NCBI GenBank assembly: GCA_004335835.1
Contig: RWJK01000178.1
Coordinates: 58,932-122,931 of the forward strand
Source: Scenedesmus sp. ARA3
Taxonomy: Eukaryota; Chlorophyta; Chlorophyceae; Sphaeropleales; Scenedesmaceae
Reading direction: 5' to 3'
Length of the DNA stretch: 64,000 nucleotides
This document shows, piece by piece, positions 50,117 to 62,469 of this stretch; position 1 is the first letter of the stretch, and each line of letters begins with the position of its first letter. The translations under genes were made by a program, and so were the position numbers. The notes beneath the pieces were generated by a model. That model made no database searches. It had not been told where the DNA came from and saw only the letters and a program-made list of their open reading frames with translations.

Positions 50117-52978
50117 ATGAATCATAACAGTCTACTGCATATAGGTAAGTGCCGTTGCTGCTTCGTTTAGCAGTCGCTCCTCGTGTCCGGAAGGTCTGCA
50201 AGGCTGGTGGGGATGATTCAGCGAGAACACTCATCTGATGTGTGTCTTCAATGCAGATTCTGGGTGTCTGTGGCCTTACACCGGCAGCCAAGAGGATCAA
50301 GATGACATACAAAGGTTGCTCGAGAGTCCCACAGCCCTTGCCACCCAGTACAATTACTTTTCGTCTCGGCTTGGTGGCTTGGAAACTCTCAATGATGGCG
50401 GTGAGTGAGCACCAACCAGCAGATCGATTGGCCGGCGATGCCATAAGCAGCTGTGGCCTCAACAGCTCCATGCATGGCCGATTGCCCAGCCTCAGCAGGT
50501 GCATGCATCACAGCTACTGCCAGCTGCTAGGGCGTTGAGGTTCTTAACACAAAAGGTTTTTTACACGTTTATTCGGGTCTTAGCCCCAGCTGTTGGTGCT
50601 GAGGCTGGCGCTGGTGTGGCGTCAGGCCTAGCCTGGTCAGCAGAGGACGAAGCAGTGATGACGTCACCCTTCTTCTTGATGTTTTTCAACTCACTTCACT
50701 GACAGCAACCTGGCATGGATTCTGCTGGCAAGCATCTTGGCGTGCTGTTTTGCAGCTGAAAGTGCTTGTGCGCTCACCGCTGCTCACTCTACGTTGCTTC
50801 TGTTGTGATGCTGCCGAATGCGCAATGCACGTGCATCCCTGCTCACAGACCCACTGCGACAGAACTCCCTGGTGCATTCTCCAGACTTCACACGTGCGCT
50901 CAACATGGCAGGCATGTTTGACGCAGCAGTTGATGCCCAGCAGCAGCAGCAGCACAATCAGCAGGGCTTGCAGCGCCTGGCATTGCTGCATCGCACAGCC
51001 TCCTCCCAGCCCGAGCTGCTGCTGCAGCTGCCAAATGCACAGCAGCAGCAGCCACAGCAGCAGCAGCAGCAGCAGCAGCAGCCAGGTGGCTCTACAGCTG
51101 CCGCAGCGGAGCAGCAGCACATGATCCCCAGCATGCTGCAGATGCTGCGGCAGCGGCAGCAGGAGCGCTATGCACACCAGAACCACCTGCGCGAGGAGAC
51201 GCCGACATCTGCTCAGCACATGGTGGCATCTGCACCCCAGCAGCAGCAGCGTGTGGTGCGCATGCCAGCCATTGCTGACCTGCCAGTGTCGCCGCCAGCA
51301 TCAGCCAGGGCGCGCAGGAGAGCAGCAGCGGTGCTGAAGCCTGTGGAGGTTGCTGCGCCTGTTGAGCAGCTGCCTAAGGTGCCAGTGGTGACGTATGCAG
51401 AGGCCGCACCGCAGCAGCAGCAGCAGCAGCAGCAGCAGGCTGATGAGCAGCAGCACCAGCAGCAGGAGCAGTTGCAGCAGCAGCAACAGCCGCAGCAGCA
51501 GCAGCGGCATGCAAAGCCCAAGCCAGCAGTGGATTCCACTGCAGGCTCTGCGAGGAAGCTGCTGGGAGGCACTGGCGGCGCCGCAGCACCTGCTGCTGCT
51601 GCTGCCACGCCTCCTGTCAGTGCACCTGCTGCGGTGGCTGCTGCTTCTGGCGCTGTGTCCGCTGGTGATGCTGGTGGTGCAGCACCTGTGGCCAAGGGCA
51701 GCCTGGTGTGGGCCAAGTTCCCAAAGTGAGCTACTGCCTGAGCTACATGCACTTGATGATATCTCAGTCTGCAGCTGTGCCGCATTACTGCAACAGCAGT
51801 TTGTACCTTTGCCCCTTTGTTCACCGGCTTGGTTAGTTGCCTACCTCAGCGTGCACTGCCCTTGAACCCGTGCTGTGTCTGTGTGCACAGCACACTGACC
51901 CTTGTATACGCCTGCATGCTGCTGTTCCTGCCGCCTTGCGCTGTCACACCACCATGTTACAGGTTCCCCTGGTGGCCTGCGATCATTATCGGCAACACAC
52001 CACCTTTGGCAGCAGCAGCAGCAGGTGCACCCGTCAGTGGCCGAAGCAGCGCAAGCCTCAGCACCGCCACAGACACTAGCAGCGACACAAGTCACCACCA
52101 GCAGCACCACCAGCAGCAGCAGCAGCCGGGCTACACGCCGGGTGCAGTGCTGGTGCATTTCCTGGGCACGCATGATGCTGCCTGGGTGGAGCCTGGCAAG
52201 GCGCTCAGCCGATGGGGTGTAGCGCAGCACGAGAGGGCCAGCAAGACCAAGGCCGCCTCGTTTATGGCAGCGCTGAGGGAGGCTGGCAAGTACCTGGAGA
52301 CAGGTGAGCAGGTTTGCTGCTGTTGGTGGCGTACAGTGCTGTTTGCTGCAGTGCAGAATGCTGGTGTTTGTGGCGCATGTGGTGTGTGCGTGTGGGTTGT
52401 GTGTGGTGTTTCTGTAGAGTGCACGCAAGAGCTGCTGCTTTTCTGGCTGACCTTAATTATCTTCTGCTAACTTCCTGTGTTGCATTGTGGCCTGCTGCCT
52501 TACCCTTGTCACCGCTGCAGGTGCCCTGCCTGAGGCGTTCCATGTGTCACCCCACCTGGTGGTACCCCCCACGCCCTCCAGCAGCAGCAGGAGGAGGCAC
52601 AAGCAGGCCAAGCCTGCCCAGACTGCCTCAGAAGCACCAGCCACTGGGCAGCAGCAGCAGCAGCAGCACCTGGAGGTGTGGTCACCCTCAGCACCAGGCC
52701 GAGGCGGCCCTGCAGCAGCCCATGCAGCAGCAGCAGCTGTACTGCAGCAGGGCCTGGGGGGCTTCAGGGGGGCCCTTCACAGTGCAGCGCTAAGCAGCAG
52801 CATGGGCGGGAGCAGCAGCAGCAGCCGCCCCGTGGCGCAGCAGCTGCCTGTTGCAGGGGTGGTGGCTCGCGGCGGCGAGAAGCGCAGTGGCAGAGCTGCT
52901 GGGAGCAAGCGTGAGGCTGCAGGGGAGCAGGGGGGAGGCGCCACGCCGAAGCGCAGCAGGGCTGCTGTACAGCGCTGA
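50117..52978 (+). CDS. PWWP-domain protein with poly-Gln region
   Basis: PWWP domains bind methylated histone tails and DNA, so this is probably a nuclear chromatin reader. Five exons splice in phase to 615 residues: 50117-50144, 50257-50400, 50849-51725, 51963-52303 and 52521-52978. The first two short exons, including a 28-base start exon, are supported by phase and a continuous helical sequence (QEDQDDIQRLLESP) but are less sure than the rest; an alternative is to start at the ATG at 50818. The PWWP domain begins GSLVWAKFPK and continues in the next exon as FPWWPAIIIGN, then an inserted Ser/His/Gln loop, AVLVHFLGTHDAAWV and the helical end KAASFMAALREAGKYLE. Basic Lys/Arg patches near the C terminus (KRSGRAAGSKR) look like nuclear localisation signals. 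No SET, HMG or other catalytic domain is present. Confidence 0.8.
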
Positions 52979-54844
52979 GCTCTGCTTGCGGCTGTGAAGT
53001 GTGTGTTGTGATGCAGGATTGGTGATGGAGCTGCAGTTGCAGTAGAGATCGCGGCAGTTGAGCTTGTCGGTTCGGGGTTTACAGGACTGTTTTGGAGGGT
53101 GGTGCGTCTGACGAACAGCAGCACGGGCACTGTTGGTTGTTTGTCTACCTGGCAGGGGGCAAGCAGGGCAGTTGTTTGCCGGCCTCTTGTTGTGTTGTGG
53201 CCATTGCATGCTGTTTTGCGGGGTGTTGTGGTTGGTCTGGTGCAGCTTTCACCTTGTACTTATGGCAAACATGCATGCATGCATGTCTGCCTTGTAGCAT
53301 GTCTTTGGGTTGGTTTTGCGTCTATGAACATACCTGTGTCATGTGTGCATATTTGCTGAACGTGCACAAGTGTACATGCCTGTGGGTTGGTTGTGATGCT
53401 TTGTAAAGATCTCTTGATGCCTGTCTGCCTTCCCTGTTGGGAGGGTGGGGTACATCACTGTGGTGCACATGCCTTGTGTATGATGTATGCGCTGCTTCTG
53501 GCTGTGGTTCCAAGCCTGGCTTGCAGAGCTAGTTGCTTGCAATCCTCTGACCATTTCTGGAAATGACGTGTGTGATGAGCATAAAATGATTATGCAGCAT
53601 GGTGCTGCAACCAGCGGGCGACGATACACGTGACCGAGGTCACAACATATGATGCAAAGGAGAGGTGCAGATCCCTTCCTTTTTGGCCCTGCGTTGCATG
53701 GCAGGCTTGGCTTCTAGGCACAGGTACTGCCTTGGTATGGTCACTGTGCTGTGCAGCTGTGCTGCATGCAGATTGCCGTGGCGACTGGTCTAAGCTTGCC
53801 TTTATTGTGATCTGTGCTTGTCGTGCTGAGTCAGACAGGCATTAAGCCTTGGGTTGGGTTGCATGTGATGGACCCCATCAGCGGTATCCGCTGCCAGAAC
53901 TCTTGCAGACTGTTGCTGCTAGCCATTTGGTGGCGTTTCATTAATGTCATTTGTCAGCAGACACAGCAGCTGTTCCAAAGCACGGCAGCACCCTGGTCTT
54001 GCGCTATGCATCTGCTGCCTTTTGGCTTTGATTTCTTGGAGCGGGACACATGCACTCCTTGCCGCTGTTGATCGTGTGCAGCAATGCCGTCATTCCCCGG
54101 GCGCTGTGTAGAGCATGCACGCATATGTAGCTGCACTCGGTTGTTCTGGCAGCATGGCAGAGGTGCACCAGGCGGTCGCTGGGATGTACCTCTGCCTTTG
54201 GTTCCTTGCTTTGCATGTGCACTTGATGCCTTGCTGGCTTGGCTGCTGGCACACGCTCTGTGTGCCGCATACAGAGCCACAGGGTGGCTCTGTGGCATTG
54301 CGTGCGCCCCAGCATGGTGGCTGGGCAAGTTCTTGTGGAGGAACAAAAGTGCAGGATAGTTGCAGGGTGATGGCAAAGCATTGTCTACATGTGGGCCCTG
54401 GATGACAAGGTGTCTCGTTGTAGGTGCTGAGAGGCCGTCAGTACCCATGTGTCCTAATGCAGCTGGGTGATGGCAGCGTATGTTCATCATATCAACGCGT
54501 ATCCTGTAAGATTGTATGTGCTACGGCACACGTCTGGTTGATTGGCACAAGTCGTAACATGATAATTTTCCTGGCTGATGACGCCCGGTTGATGAGTGAA
54601 GCTTAGCAACATTCGGGCACGAAAACAGTGTTACCAGAACAACACATCTTCAACTTCTGGCCAGGGCAACTGCCACCACCCTAGTGCTGCAGCCACAGCA
54701 CCGTCAACTGTCATTACCACATCATCATTGTCTGGCAACTGCTGCCAGCACCCAGCAAAATGCGCACTCTGCAGGTGCACGGATGTGACACTGCTGTGCA
54801 CACACTTGCTGATACCTGCTGAATGCATATTGTAAGCTGCAAGC
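52979..54844. other. intergenic, convergent gene ends
   Basis: Convergent region between the PWWP gene and the unknown gene at 54845. I see no domain-bearing frame and no structured element beyond GCATGCATGCATG near 53270. Confidence 0.5.
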
Positions 54845-57142
54845 CTAACAGGGACCCTTGCACAAATCATCATAGAACTTGTCAGGAGTCGTACTCCCAT
54901 CAATCACCTTGTGCTGCATGAGCACCTCGCCAACATTTGCCTGCACACCCCACACCGGCATATAGTCGAGCCCTCGCTGAAGCGCACGCTCCACCTCAGC
55001 ATCTGAGCTACGCCAATACCCCATGCATGCACCAGCTGCTGCTGGCGCTGCTGCTGCAGGGGCGTTGATGCTCATGTTGTCACCAAACAGACTGCTGCGC
55101 CGGCTGACTGCCATATCTTGCACACCCAGCTCCCTAAACCAGTCTGAGCTCATGCTGCTAGCCCGCCGCGCACCCGTCAGCATGCCTGCTGCTGCCGCTG
55201 CTGCAGCAGCTGCTGGTGTACAGGCATACACCGGCTGCTGCAGCTGCGGGCCATCCTCCTCTGCAAAAGCACCATCCAGCGGCCAGACATATCCCTCAAA
55301 CCCTCCGAACCCCAGGCGATCAGCCATCATGCTAGCTGCCTCTCCCAAGCAGCCGCTGGCAAACGCATCCTCCTCATCCCATCCGTCAGGGCCATACAAC
55401 CACCCACTGCCAGTAGCATCGCCAGCCCACTCGTGTGGCATGCCCTCAGGCCCAGCGGCCGCCTCCTCCATTGAGCTGCAGTTGCTCAGCCTGTGCTTGC
55501 CCAGCAGGGAAGCGCCAGTGCCGTAGTGCGCTGCTGCCGCGGCCGCTGTCTTGATGGATGGGTCGTAGCTTGGGCCTCGCGACTTGGGGCGCCGCAGCCG
55601 CCTGCGCAGGATCTGCTGGTACGCTGCTGACGCAGCATGCTGCTGCGCGTTGCCGCTGTTGTTGTTGCGGCTGGGTGACTGTGAACCGTCTCTCTTGCCC
55701 TTGCTGGGGGAGCCCTGCCTCCTGACCTTGCCCGGCGAGCCTGGCTTGGTGGGTGTGGTGCGGGTGGGGCTGCTTGGCCCTTGCTGCTGCTGCTGCCCGT
55801 GTTGGTGATCCTGGCCACCTTGGTAGTGCGGTGTGGGTACAAACTGAAAGCCCAAGCCCATAGACTGCATGGGAGACCAATTTGCCGGCATCAACGCTAC
55901 AGGAGCTTGCGTGGCCTCTGCGGGTTTGGTGCCAGCAGGTGCTCTGGCATCGAGCGGCACCATACCGCCAAACACCAGTGCAGCTTGTGCCTGCAGGACG
56001 CCGAGTGCATCCCAGCCTGCTCCACCTGGCTGCTGTGTCTGCTGCTGCACGATGCCTTGGTGCTGCTGCTCCTGCTGCTGCTGGTGGTGGTGCTCACTTG
56101 CAGGATTTGGCAGGTGCTGTAGATAGTTGCTGAGCTGCTGCAGTGCGTTGCTGTGTGGGTCCATGCGTGGGTTGCTGTGCTTCTGTCCAGGCGTGCCAGC
56201 TGCCCAAGCCATGAAGCTAGGGGGCACTGCCGCTGCAGTGCCTGCTTGGTGAGTACTGTCTGTTGCTGTGCCTGCTTCCTGCAGCGCCGCCAGTGCCTGG
56301 CTGTTGTGTGCGCTGCTGCCACAGTGCTGCAGTGCCGGCATGCCTGTGCTGACTGTGCGGAAGAATGCAGGAGGAGACTGCAGTGAAGCTGCAGCAGCTG
56401 GGCGCTCTGCAGCTGCCGCCACAGCAGGAGTTGCTGGCTGCTGGAAGGAAGGCTGAGACAGTAGTGCAGTGAAGGGTAGCCGGGGCATGGGGGGTAGCAT
56501 CGTGGTGTTGTCTGTTGCTGGGCAGGGCATTGTTGTATTGCTTGGTGCTGGTGCTGGTGCTGGTGCTGGAGGTCCTGCAGGAGGCTGCTCCACTGTGAAG
56601 CTTGCGTCTGGCCCGCTTGCTGCTTGCGCCTGCTCTGCATCTGCTGCTTTTGCTTCCGCTTGAGATGCAGATGCACGGTTCTGCAGGCCTGTTTCAAGGC
56701 CGCACCTGGCATTGCTGTATGTTGTGCATGTGTTGGTGGTTGTGACTGTGAACCCGTAGCGTCCTGCAAACATCTGCAGGGCATCTTCGCATGGGTCTGC
56801 CTCTGGCTGCTCATCCTCTTCGGGGCATGCCTTGCGTGAGGCCTTTGGGGTTTTAGGGACACCTTTTGGTGAAGTAAAGTGAGATGAGTTCTTCCTGGGC
56901 TGGAGGTGAGTGGGGGAGCTTGGTGCTGCTGTTCCTGCTGCATCTGCACCCCGGCGGTTGGCGTTCATGGTCTGTGGTGATGGAGGCATCGCTGGGGTGC
57001 TGGCGCCCTGCAGTTTCCCACCCCAGTCGTCGAACATGTACTGCAACGTCTCGCCAGGGGCTGCTGTTCCTGCTGATGCTGCTGTTGCTGTACGTGCTGC
57101 ACCAAGCTGCATCAACTGTTGAAAGCTCCACGGGCTGTCCAT
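54845..57142 (-). CDS. 765-residue intronless disordered protein, unknown
   Basis: One open frame of 765 residues starts MDSPWSFQQLM. Most of it is low complexity: Pro/Ala-rich, Gln/His-rich around residues 340-370, and a basic Ser/Pro segment around 460-510 (TPTKPGSPGKVRRQGSPSKGK) that resembles CDK-site or microtubule- and DNA-binding regions. More ordered islands are ETLQYMFDDWGGKL near the N terminus, the ILRRRLRRPKSRG patch, DWFRELGVQDM, and the C-terminal YMPVWGVQANVGEVLMQ block, which runs to a Lys/Cys end. I do not recognise the family. Codon use and repeat style match the neighbours, so it is native. Amino-acid coherence over 2.3 kb and absence of stops make it a real gene despite the lack of a known domain; an upstream coding exon cannot be excluded. 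Confidence 0.65.
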   Translation of the reverse strand: MDSPWSFQQLMQLGAARTATAASAGTAAPGETLQYMFDDWGGKLQGASTPAMPPSPQTMNANRRGADAAGTAAPSSPTHLQPRKNSSHFTSPKGVPKTPKASRKACPEEDEQPEADPCEDALQMFAGRYGFTVTTTNTCTTYSNARCGLETGLQNRASASQAEAKAADAEQAQAASGPDASFTVEQPPAGPPAPAPAPAPSNTTMPCPATDNTTMLPPMPRLPFTALLSQPSFQQPATPAVAAAAERPAAAASLQSPPAFFRTVSTGMPALQHCGSSAHNSQALAALQEAGTATDSTHQAGTAAAVPPSFMAWAAGTPGQKHSNPRMDPHSNALQQLSNYLQHLPNPASEHHHQQQQEQQHQGIVQQQTQQPGGAGWDALGVLQAQAALVFGGMVPLDARAPAGTKPAEATQAPVALMPANWSPMQSMGLGFQFVPTPHYQGGQDHQHGQQQQQGPSSPTRTTPTKPGSPGKVRRQGSPSKGKRDGSQSPSRNNNSGNAQQHAASAAYQQILRRRLRRPKSRGPSYDPSIKTAAAAAAHYGTGASLLGKHRLSNCSSMEEAAAGPEGMPHEWAGDATGSGWLYGPDGWDEEDAFASGCLGEAASMMADRLGFGGFEGYVWPLDGAFAEEDGPQLQQPVYACTPAAAAAAAAAGMLTGARRASSMSSDWFRELGVQDMAVSRRSSLFGDNMSINAPAAAAPAAAGACMGYWRSSDAEVERALQRGLDYMPVWGVQANVGEVLMQHKVIDGSTTPDKFYDDLCKGPC

Positions 57143-57830
57143 GGCTTGTCTGCAGTACTGCCAGATGTGCTTACAGCCTTATAGCTGCCTGGTGTAATGT
57201 CGCCTTTCCACTTGTTTACAACAGGATAAGAATACAGTGATGTGCCTGCTGCCTGCTGCGCATGCACGTTCCCAGCCAAATAGCCTGACAGCCCCTGTGG
57301 AGCACAGAACAGCAGCAACGTCAACCATTGCAAGATGAAACCAAATAAAGGCGTAGCTGATAACACGTTTTACAGCGGCAGCTGCTCAGCGCAAAGGCCT
57401 ATGCAACGGTCCCACGAGTCTTCGACATCAGATGTCTGCACCTTGCACGCGGTCACCGCACTCATTGAGCTGGCACCATGGTTGAAAGCTATTGCTGCTC
57501 CTTAACTATTTATAGAGCGGCAAGTGTAATGCAGAGCTCCGTCAAAAGTGTCGAAGCAATTCTGCTCTGCAGCCTCCCGCCAAATGGCCAGCAACTTCCT
57601 CGGCACAACGATGATTACGTATATTGCCTCCAGCGACCTCAGACAGCAGCGTCAACACAAAGAGGACCGGCGCACAAATGACTAGGGCTCAGCTGTAAAC
57701 CCAGACACTGGCCAGGGCAGTGCCACAGTACGGTACTGTACTTTCAGCTTGTAGCTTGCAACTTGATAGCTCTTGAGCCTATGAGAGTTGCCGGAAACAA
57801 TGCTTGTCACACTGATCTGCACTAGCAGCA
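57143..57830. other. intergenic, no gene seen
   Basis: This lies between two minus-strand genes and probably holds the promoter of the 765-residue gene. A hydrophobic minus-strand frame at 57112-57366 overlaps the neighbour's start and has no supporting context. Confidence 0.5.
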
Positions 57831-58904
57831 TCACACAGGAAGGGCCACAGGCTGTGGCCCTAGCATCTCCTGCTGCATGCGTATGCTGATGTCTCTGCTG
57901 CGTGCTGCCTGCGCTTTTGCCTCAGCAACGGCCATGGCACGCGTCCGGGCCATCACGCCAGTCAGTGGAAGAGCCCTGCAGCAGCAGACACGCCAAACCC
58001 AGGTGAGACTACATCCTTGCAGGACTAGAGCAGCACTGTCAGCTGTGAACCATGCAGGTGCGCTGTGCAACAACGTATTTTGTTGCTGCGGAACACAATC
58101 TTCGGCAAATGCGACTTTGTGTCCTTCCCATCCTGCGACCTTGACTGCACTTCGTACAAAATGACGTAGCAGCACGTAGCCCTGTAGCTTGGCACATGTA
58201 GATTTTGTCACTTGGAACGTTCCGTGCAACGTCAGCATTCTCCACACTTCCTCCAACTGCCATGCTACAACAGGCTTTCCTGCAAGCAGCTGCCGTGCTG
58301 GCTGCATACAGACACACCTCATCATCAACATTCGCAACTGCCGCCAGCTTACAATTCAACAACTGCGCAACTCACGTGTGCCGCATGCCTGCAGGAGGGA
58401 AGGGGCTCAGTGCCCTGGCCAGCCACCTCTTGCAGCGCTGCCAGCTGATGTGTGGTGACTCGTAGTCCCGCACAGGGTCTGTAAAGTCCCTGGAGCGCAC
58501 GCCCTGCAGCCAGGACTCATGCTCCAGCTCACCAGTGGAGCACCTGCACGGCAGCACGACACAGTTGTTGGTTGATTTTCCGGGTGTTGCACCATACATA
58601 AACATCCCCAAGCCACAGTGGCGCTGCACAATAGTTCAAGCAGGCATGCCGTGCATATAATCTTGCTACCTCTAGCAGTGCCTGCGCCATGCTCACCCCA
58701 GGACCTGTTCCTGCAGCACCTGATGGCCCCAGCCTGACCTGCCAGAACGTTTGAAGGACTCTTATGAATGCATGCGCAGCATTATCTCTGCTGGGCACAA
58801 CCGCACCTGCACAGCGTCATGCACTTGTGTGCACGCAGCTCAAACTCGCTTGCTATGGAGTACGTCACAAAGTTGCGCCAGTACCTGCACACAGCAGCAC
58901 GAGT

Positions 58905-58941
<37 letters not shown>

Positions 58942-61900
58942 AGTTGCTTGCATGAAACACAGTAATTCAGAAGAGCATTGGCAGCAAAACTCCCGCCGCG
59001 ACGACAGCGTACATAGGCTGATGTCAGTAATGTCAGTGGTGCTGGCAGCAGCTGGCTGGTTGCAGCACTGTTGAACAGCATGCGACTCAACAGAATCCCT
59101 GTGTGATTGTGTGCTGCTGGTTCAAGCAAAAACCACAACAGCAGCATCCCTTGTCTGCCAAGCCACTCACGCCGCCAGGGACGGGCTGCAGGCTGTAGCC
59201 ATCCTTTCCAAAGATGACATGGGCCAGCTGCAGCAGCACAACACACGGCAGCAACACCAACAGACATCATCAGCACAAAAGAGCAGCAGCCGGCACGGAA
59301 TGGAAGCACCGTCATGCAGCGCGTTCAAGCAACAAGTGCAAGCACGCACCAAAAATGGTGCATGCTGTGCCTCGAGCATAGTGCAGCAGTGCAAAGCGGC
59401 ACCCCTTCAGACAACAAAGTCCACTTCTACAAAAGTGCCTGCACACGGCGTAGTGTTCCGGTCACCAAAGCAAGCATATGCTCTAGCCTGGTCAATCTCT
59501 GACTCACGTATACAGCAGGCAGTCTGTCTCTGCCCACACCTCCAGCTGGCTGCACGACAGCACAGCAACAGGCCACAGCAGCAGCTTGCAGTCAGCAGTG
59601 GCGCGGGGCAGCTGCATGTGCGCAAAGACTTGCAGCTTTCAACGGCGTTGCACCAATGCCCAACATCTGCATCACCAAAAGGCATCCACTGCATGACTGG
59701 CAGCACAGATGAACATACAAAGGACGCAGTTGGGCTGCTGTGGTTCTGTCAGCCTCACCTGCCGTGGTATTGGTCGAAACCTGCAGCCGCGGCAGTCAAA
59801 CACAGCGCATGCGCACCATCAGCAGAGCAGCAGGGTTGATGACATGCAGCACCAGCGGATACATGATCCTGCAGCTGCCCAGATGAGCAAAGGCAAGGCG
59901 CATGATCCACCAAATGTGCGACGCATGTGCTGGCGGTGTTGGCAACACAACTTCACACAGCATGACACGCGTGCTGCTGAAATAACAACAGCCCTGCATT
60001 TGTGCATGTCCTCGACATGTGTGCTGAGCCATCAGTACAGTACGCTCACCGATGTACACGCCGAACACGTTTAGAGCAGACAGGCTGAAGATGTGCCCAC
60101 TGCGCATCATGCGCTTGCCCTTGCTGCTGAGTGCTGCAATGCCAGCAGCAGCAACAGCGCTGCCGGCAGGACCAGTAGCACCAGCAGGAGTGATGCCACT
60201 TCCTAGGTTGAGACTGTGCCGTGAACGCTCTCCACTGCGCCGTGCACTTTGATCTGCTGCTGCTGCTGCTCCAGCTTCTGGCAGCTCTATGACAAAGCTG
60301 TCAGTGATCTGTGTCACACCCACAGCACCCCTGCTGCTGGCTTCACCAGCGCGCGCAGCAGCTCCCCCAACAGCAGCAGCAGCTGCACATGCACAGGGCT
60401 CTGGCAGCCGCTGCTCAAGTGACACATTGCGCGTCAAGCTCAGGAAGAACCTCCCCGCCTGCCGGTCACTGCTGCTGCTGTGGTGGCTGCTGTCCTGCAA
60501 GGCGTAGCTGCTGGTGCCGCCGAGTGCCTGTGCTACCATAGGCAGCTGTGCTGGCAGGGCCTTGGGGCTTGGCAGCAGCTGGCCGCTGGGGTAGCGCTGC
60601 GGGGTGGCAATTGGTGATGCTGGCGCTGAGGGGCAGCAGGGGGAGGCGTAGGTGCAGCGGCCCTCTACTAGGAGGTACACGCACTCATACAGCTGCATGG
60701 TTGAGCAGGTGAGCAGAGGGTGCAGCAGAACAGCCAGGAATGCAAGGAGAAAGACACGTCAACATGGAGAGTGTACTGAAGGAAAGGGCACTGAACGAGG
60801 GCACCAAGAAACTTCGGGATAGCCGGGCAGCCAAAGAAAGCGTACTGTTGCCGTCATGCGAAAGACTTATGCATAGGTCCAGTTGCAGCCATGCAGATGC
60901 GCAAGCTGTTCTGCGCGCTTCAAGAAGGCATCAGGAAGCCCTAAGGTCACCTGCACGCTGCTGACAACCCTCTGGCCTGCTGGCACACGCAACCAGCTGC
61001 CATGCTTAAGCACCTCCTACAGAAGCAGCAGCAGCAGCAGCAACAGCAACAGCAGCAAGGAAACGTTGCTTCCAAGGCAGCATATGCGCCAGCTAACACA
61101 ACAGCACACGCAGGCCACAGTCATACCAATGTGTCTGTCTAGTGGTCGCCTGCAGCCTGCACCAATGCAAGCAGCTGCAGCAGCAAAGCACTAGCACATG
61201 GGTCAGCCTGCTGGCCCACCTTGGCTTCCAGTGGCTCCATGCCGCTCCTCCTGCTGAAGAAGAGCGCCACCTGAGCATCATCAGGCGTAGCATACCTGCA
61301 AGACCACCAGCAGAGCAAATCCTCCTTTGCAGGGTGGCAGATGCATGCAGTTGCCGTGGGCAGCCACATGTCTGCACATCTGCTGCTGCTGACATGACAA
61401 GTAAAACACCATGTAGGAGCTGCAAAGGGCTACGGAGCTTGCTGGCTGACTCGGGTAGCAGCCACATACGCAATATTTAAGTGCACCTCCTGCGCCAGGC
61501 TGCCCTGAGAGAGAGATGCAGCTTCACGTGCGACTGCGCTGCTCAGTGCGTGCGTGCGTGCGTGAATTGTCGCACCTGACTGGCAGTTCGTCAAGCAGCA
61601 TGCGCAACACAGCGCAGCCGTGCAGCACACCACTTGCTGCTGACCAGATGATCATGTCAACCTGCCAGAGAGGTTGCAGAGCAAGGAGTTCCAGTACATC
61701 CAGTAGTTGAAGGGTTAGCGCGTACTCCCTGAATGTCCTGTGCTTGCATTCTGCAAAGTCTGTGTGTCCTTATGCTATGTCATCTGCAGCTCAGACAGCA
61801 TGTACACACAGCAGCAGCACCATGTGGCAGCAGCAGCGGGAGCAGCACTGCACTTACGCTCATTCTGCCTGGTGCCGCTGCCCACGGCCATGCAGGCAGC

Positions 61901-62043
61901 CCTGCAATGCCGTTGATCAGCAGGAACGCGTATGCCAACAGCAAACAGCCTCTCAAGACGAGCAGGTCCCCGCCAAACAGGCTGGACAAGAAGAAGAAAG
62001 CGCTGGCCAGTGTCCCCCATGGGCCACTGATTATTAAATGCAT
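57831..62043 (-). CDS. Popeye-domain-like membrane protein
   Basis: Twelve exons splice in phase to 548 residues: 62043-61858, 61661-61576, 61499-61434, 61295-61220, 60950-60873, 60692-60050, 59780-59759, 59227-59171, 58884-58807, 58738-58697, 58543-58376 and 57975-57831. The order resembles animal POPDC proteins: a membrane segment, LVLRGCLLLAYAFLLI, then VDMIIWSAASGV and a third hydrophobic helix ending in LPV, then LGLPDAFLKRA, the VYLLVEGR strand, GHIFSLSALNVFG and later FELRAHKCMTLC. In animals this soluble part has a cyclic-nucleotide-binding fold. Exon 6 adds ~170 low-complexity residues between VYLLVEGR and GHIFSL. The C-terminal ~110 residues (SWQRCKRWLARAL and a helical end) are unrecognised. 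Uncertain points are the true N terminus (the first exon could begin at an acceptor near 62028), the 22-base exon, and a GC-type donor after exon 5. Confidence 0.6.
58906..58941. repeat. CAG run in an intron of the Popeye-like gene
   Basis: About twelve CAG units on the plus strand, CTG in gene sense, lie some 20 bp upstream of the acceptor at 58885. Confidence 0.85.
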
Positions 62044-62469
62044 ATAAGTTATACCCCTTCAAGTAGGCTGAAAGCACACGCAGCAAGCATCACACACCAA
62101 ACGACACTTTCGTTGCTGGTAGTAAAGGGTTATGCGTGAAAGAGCTCCTTGCTTGAATGAGTACTGCAAACCTTGCTGATCAGATTCACAGTTCCTCTCC
62201 CAGGCTTGCCGGTGAAGCTGCGTTACATGGGACTTGCAGCCTGAGCCCGCCAGCTGGACGTGTAAGGATGCGTGAGGATTGCACCATGTCAGAAAGCGTG
62301 ATGGTTACTTCAAGTCTGGTCATAGAAGCAGCAGATCGTACAACAGCTCGTCAGGTGCATGCATCGACCATAAAGCACCAGCGCTGGTGCTAGCACCATG
62401 TAGCCACCAGTGCCACCCGCCAGCTACTGCTGCGCAGCGTCACTGCCACTGACACAGGCTGCCGAATGC

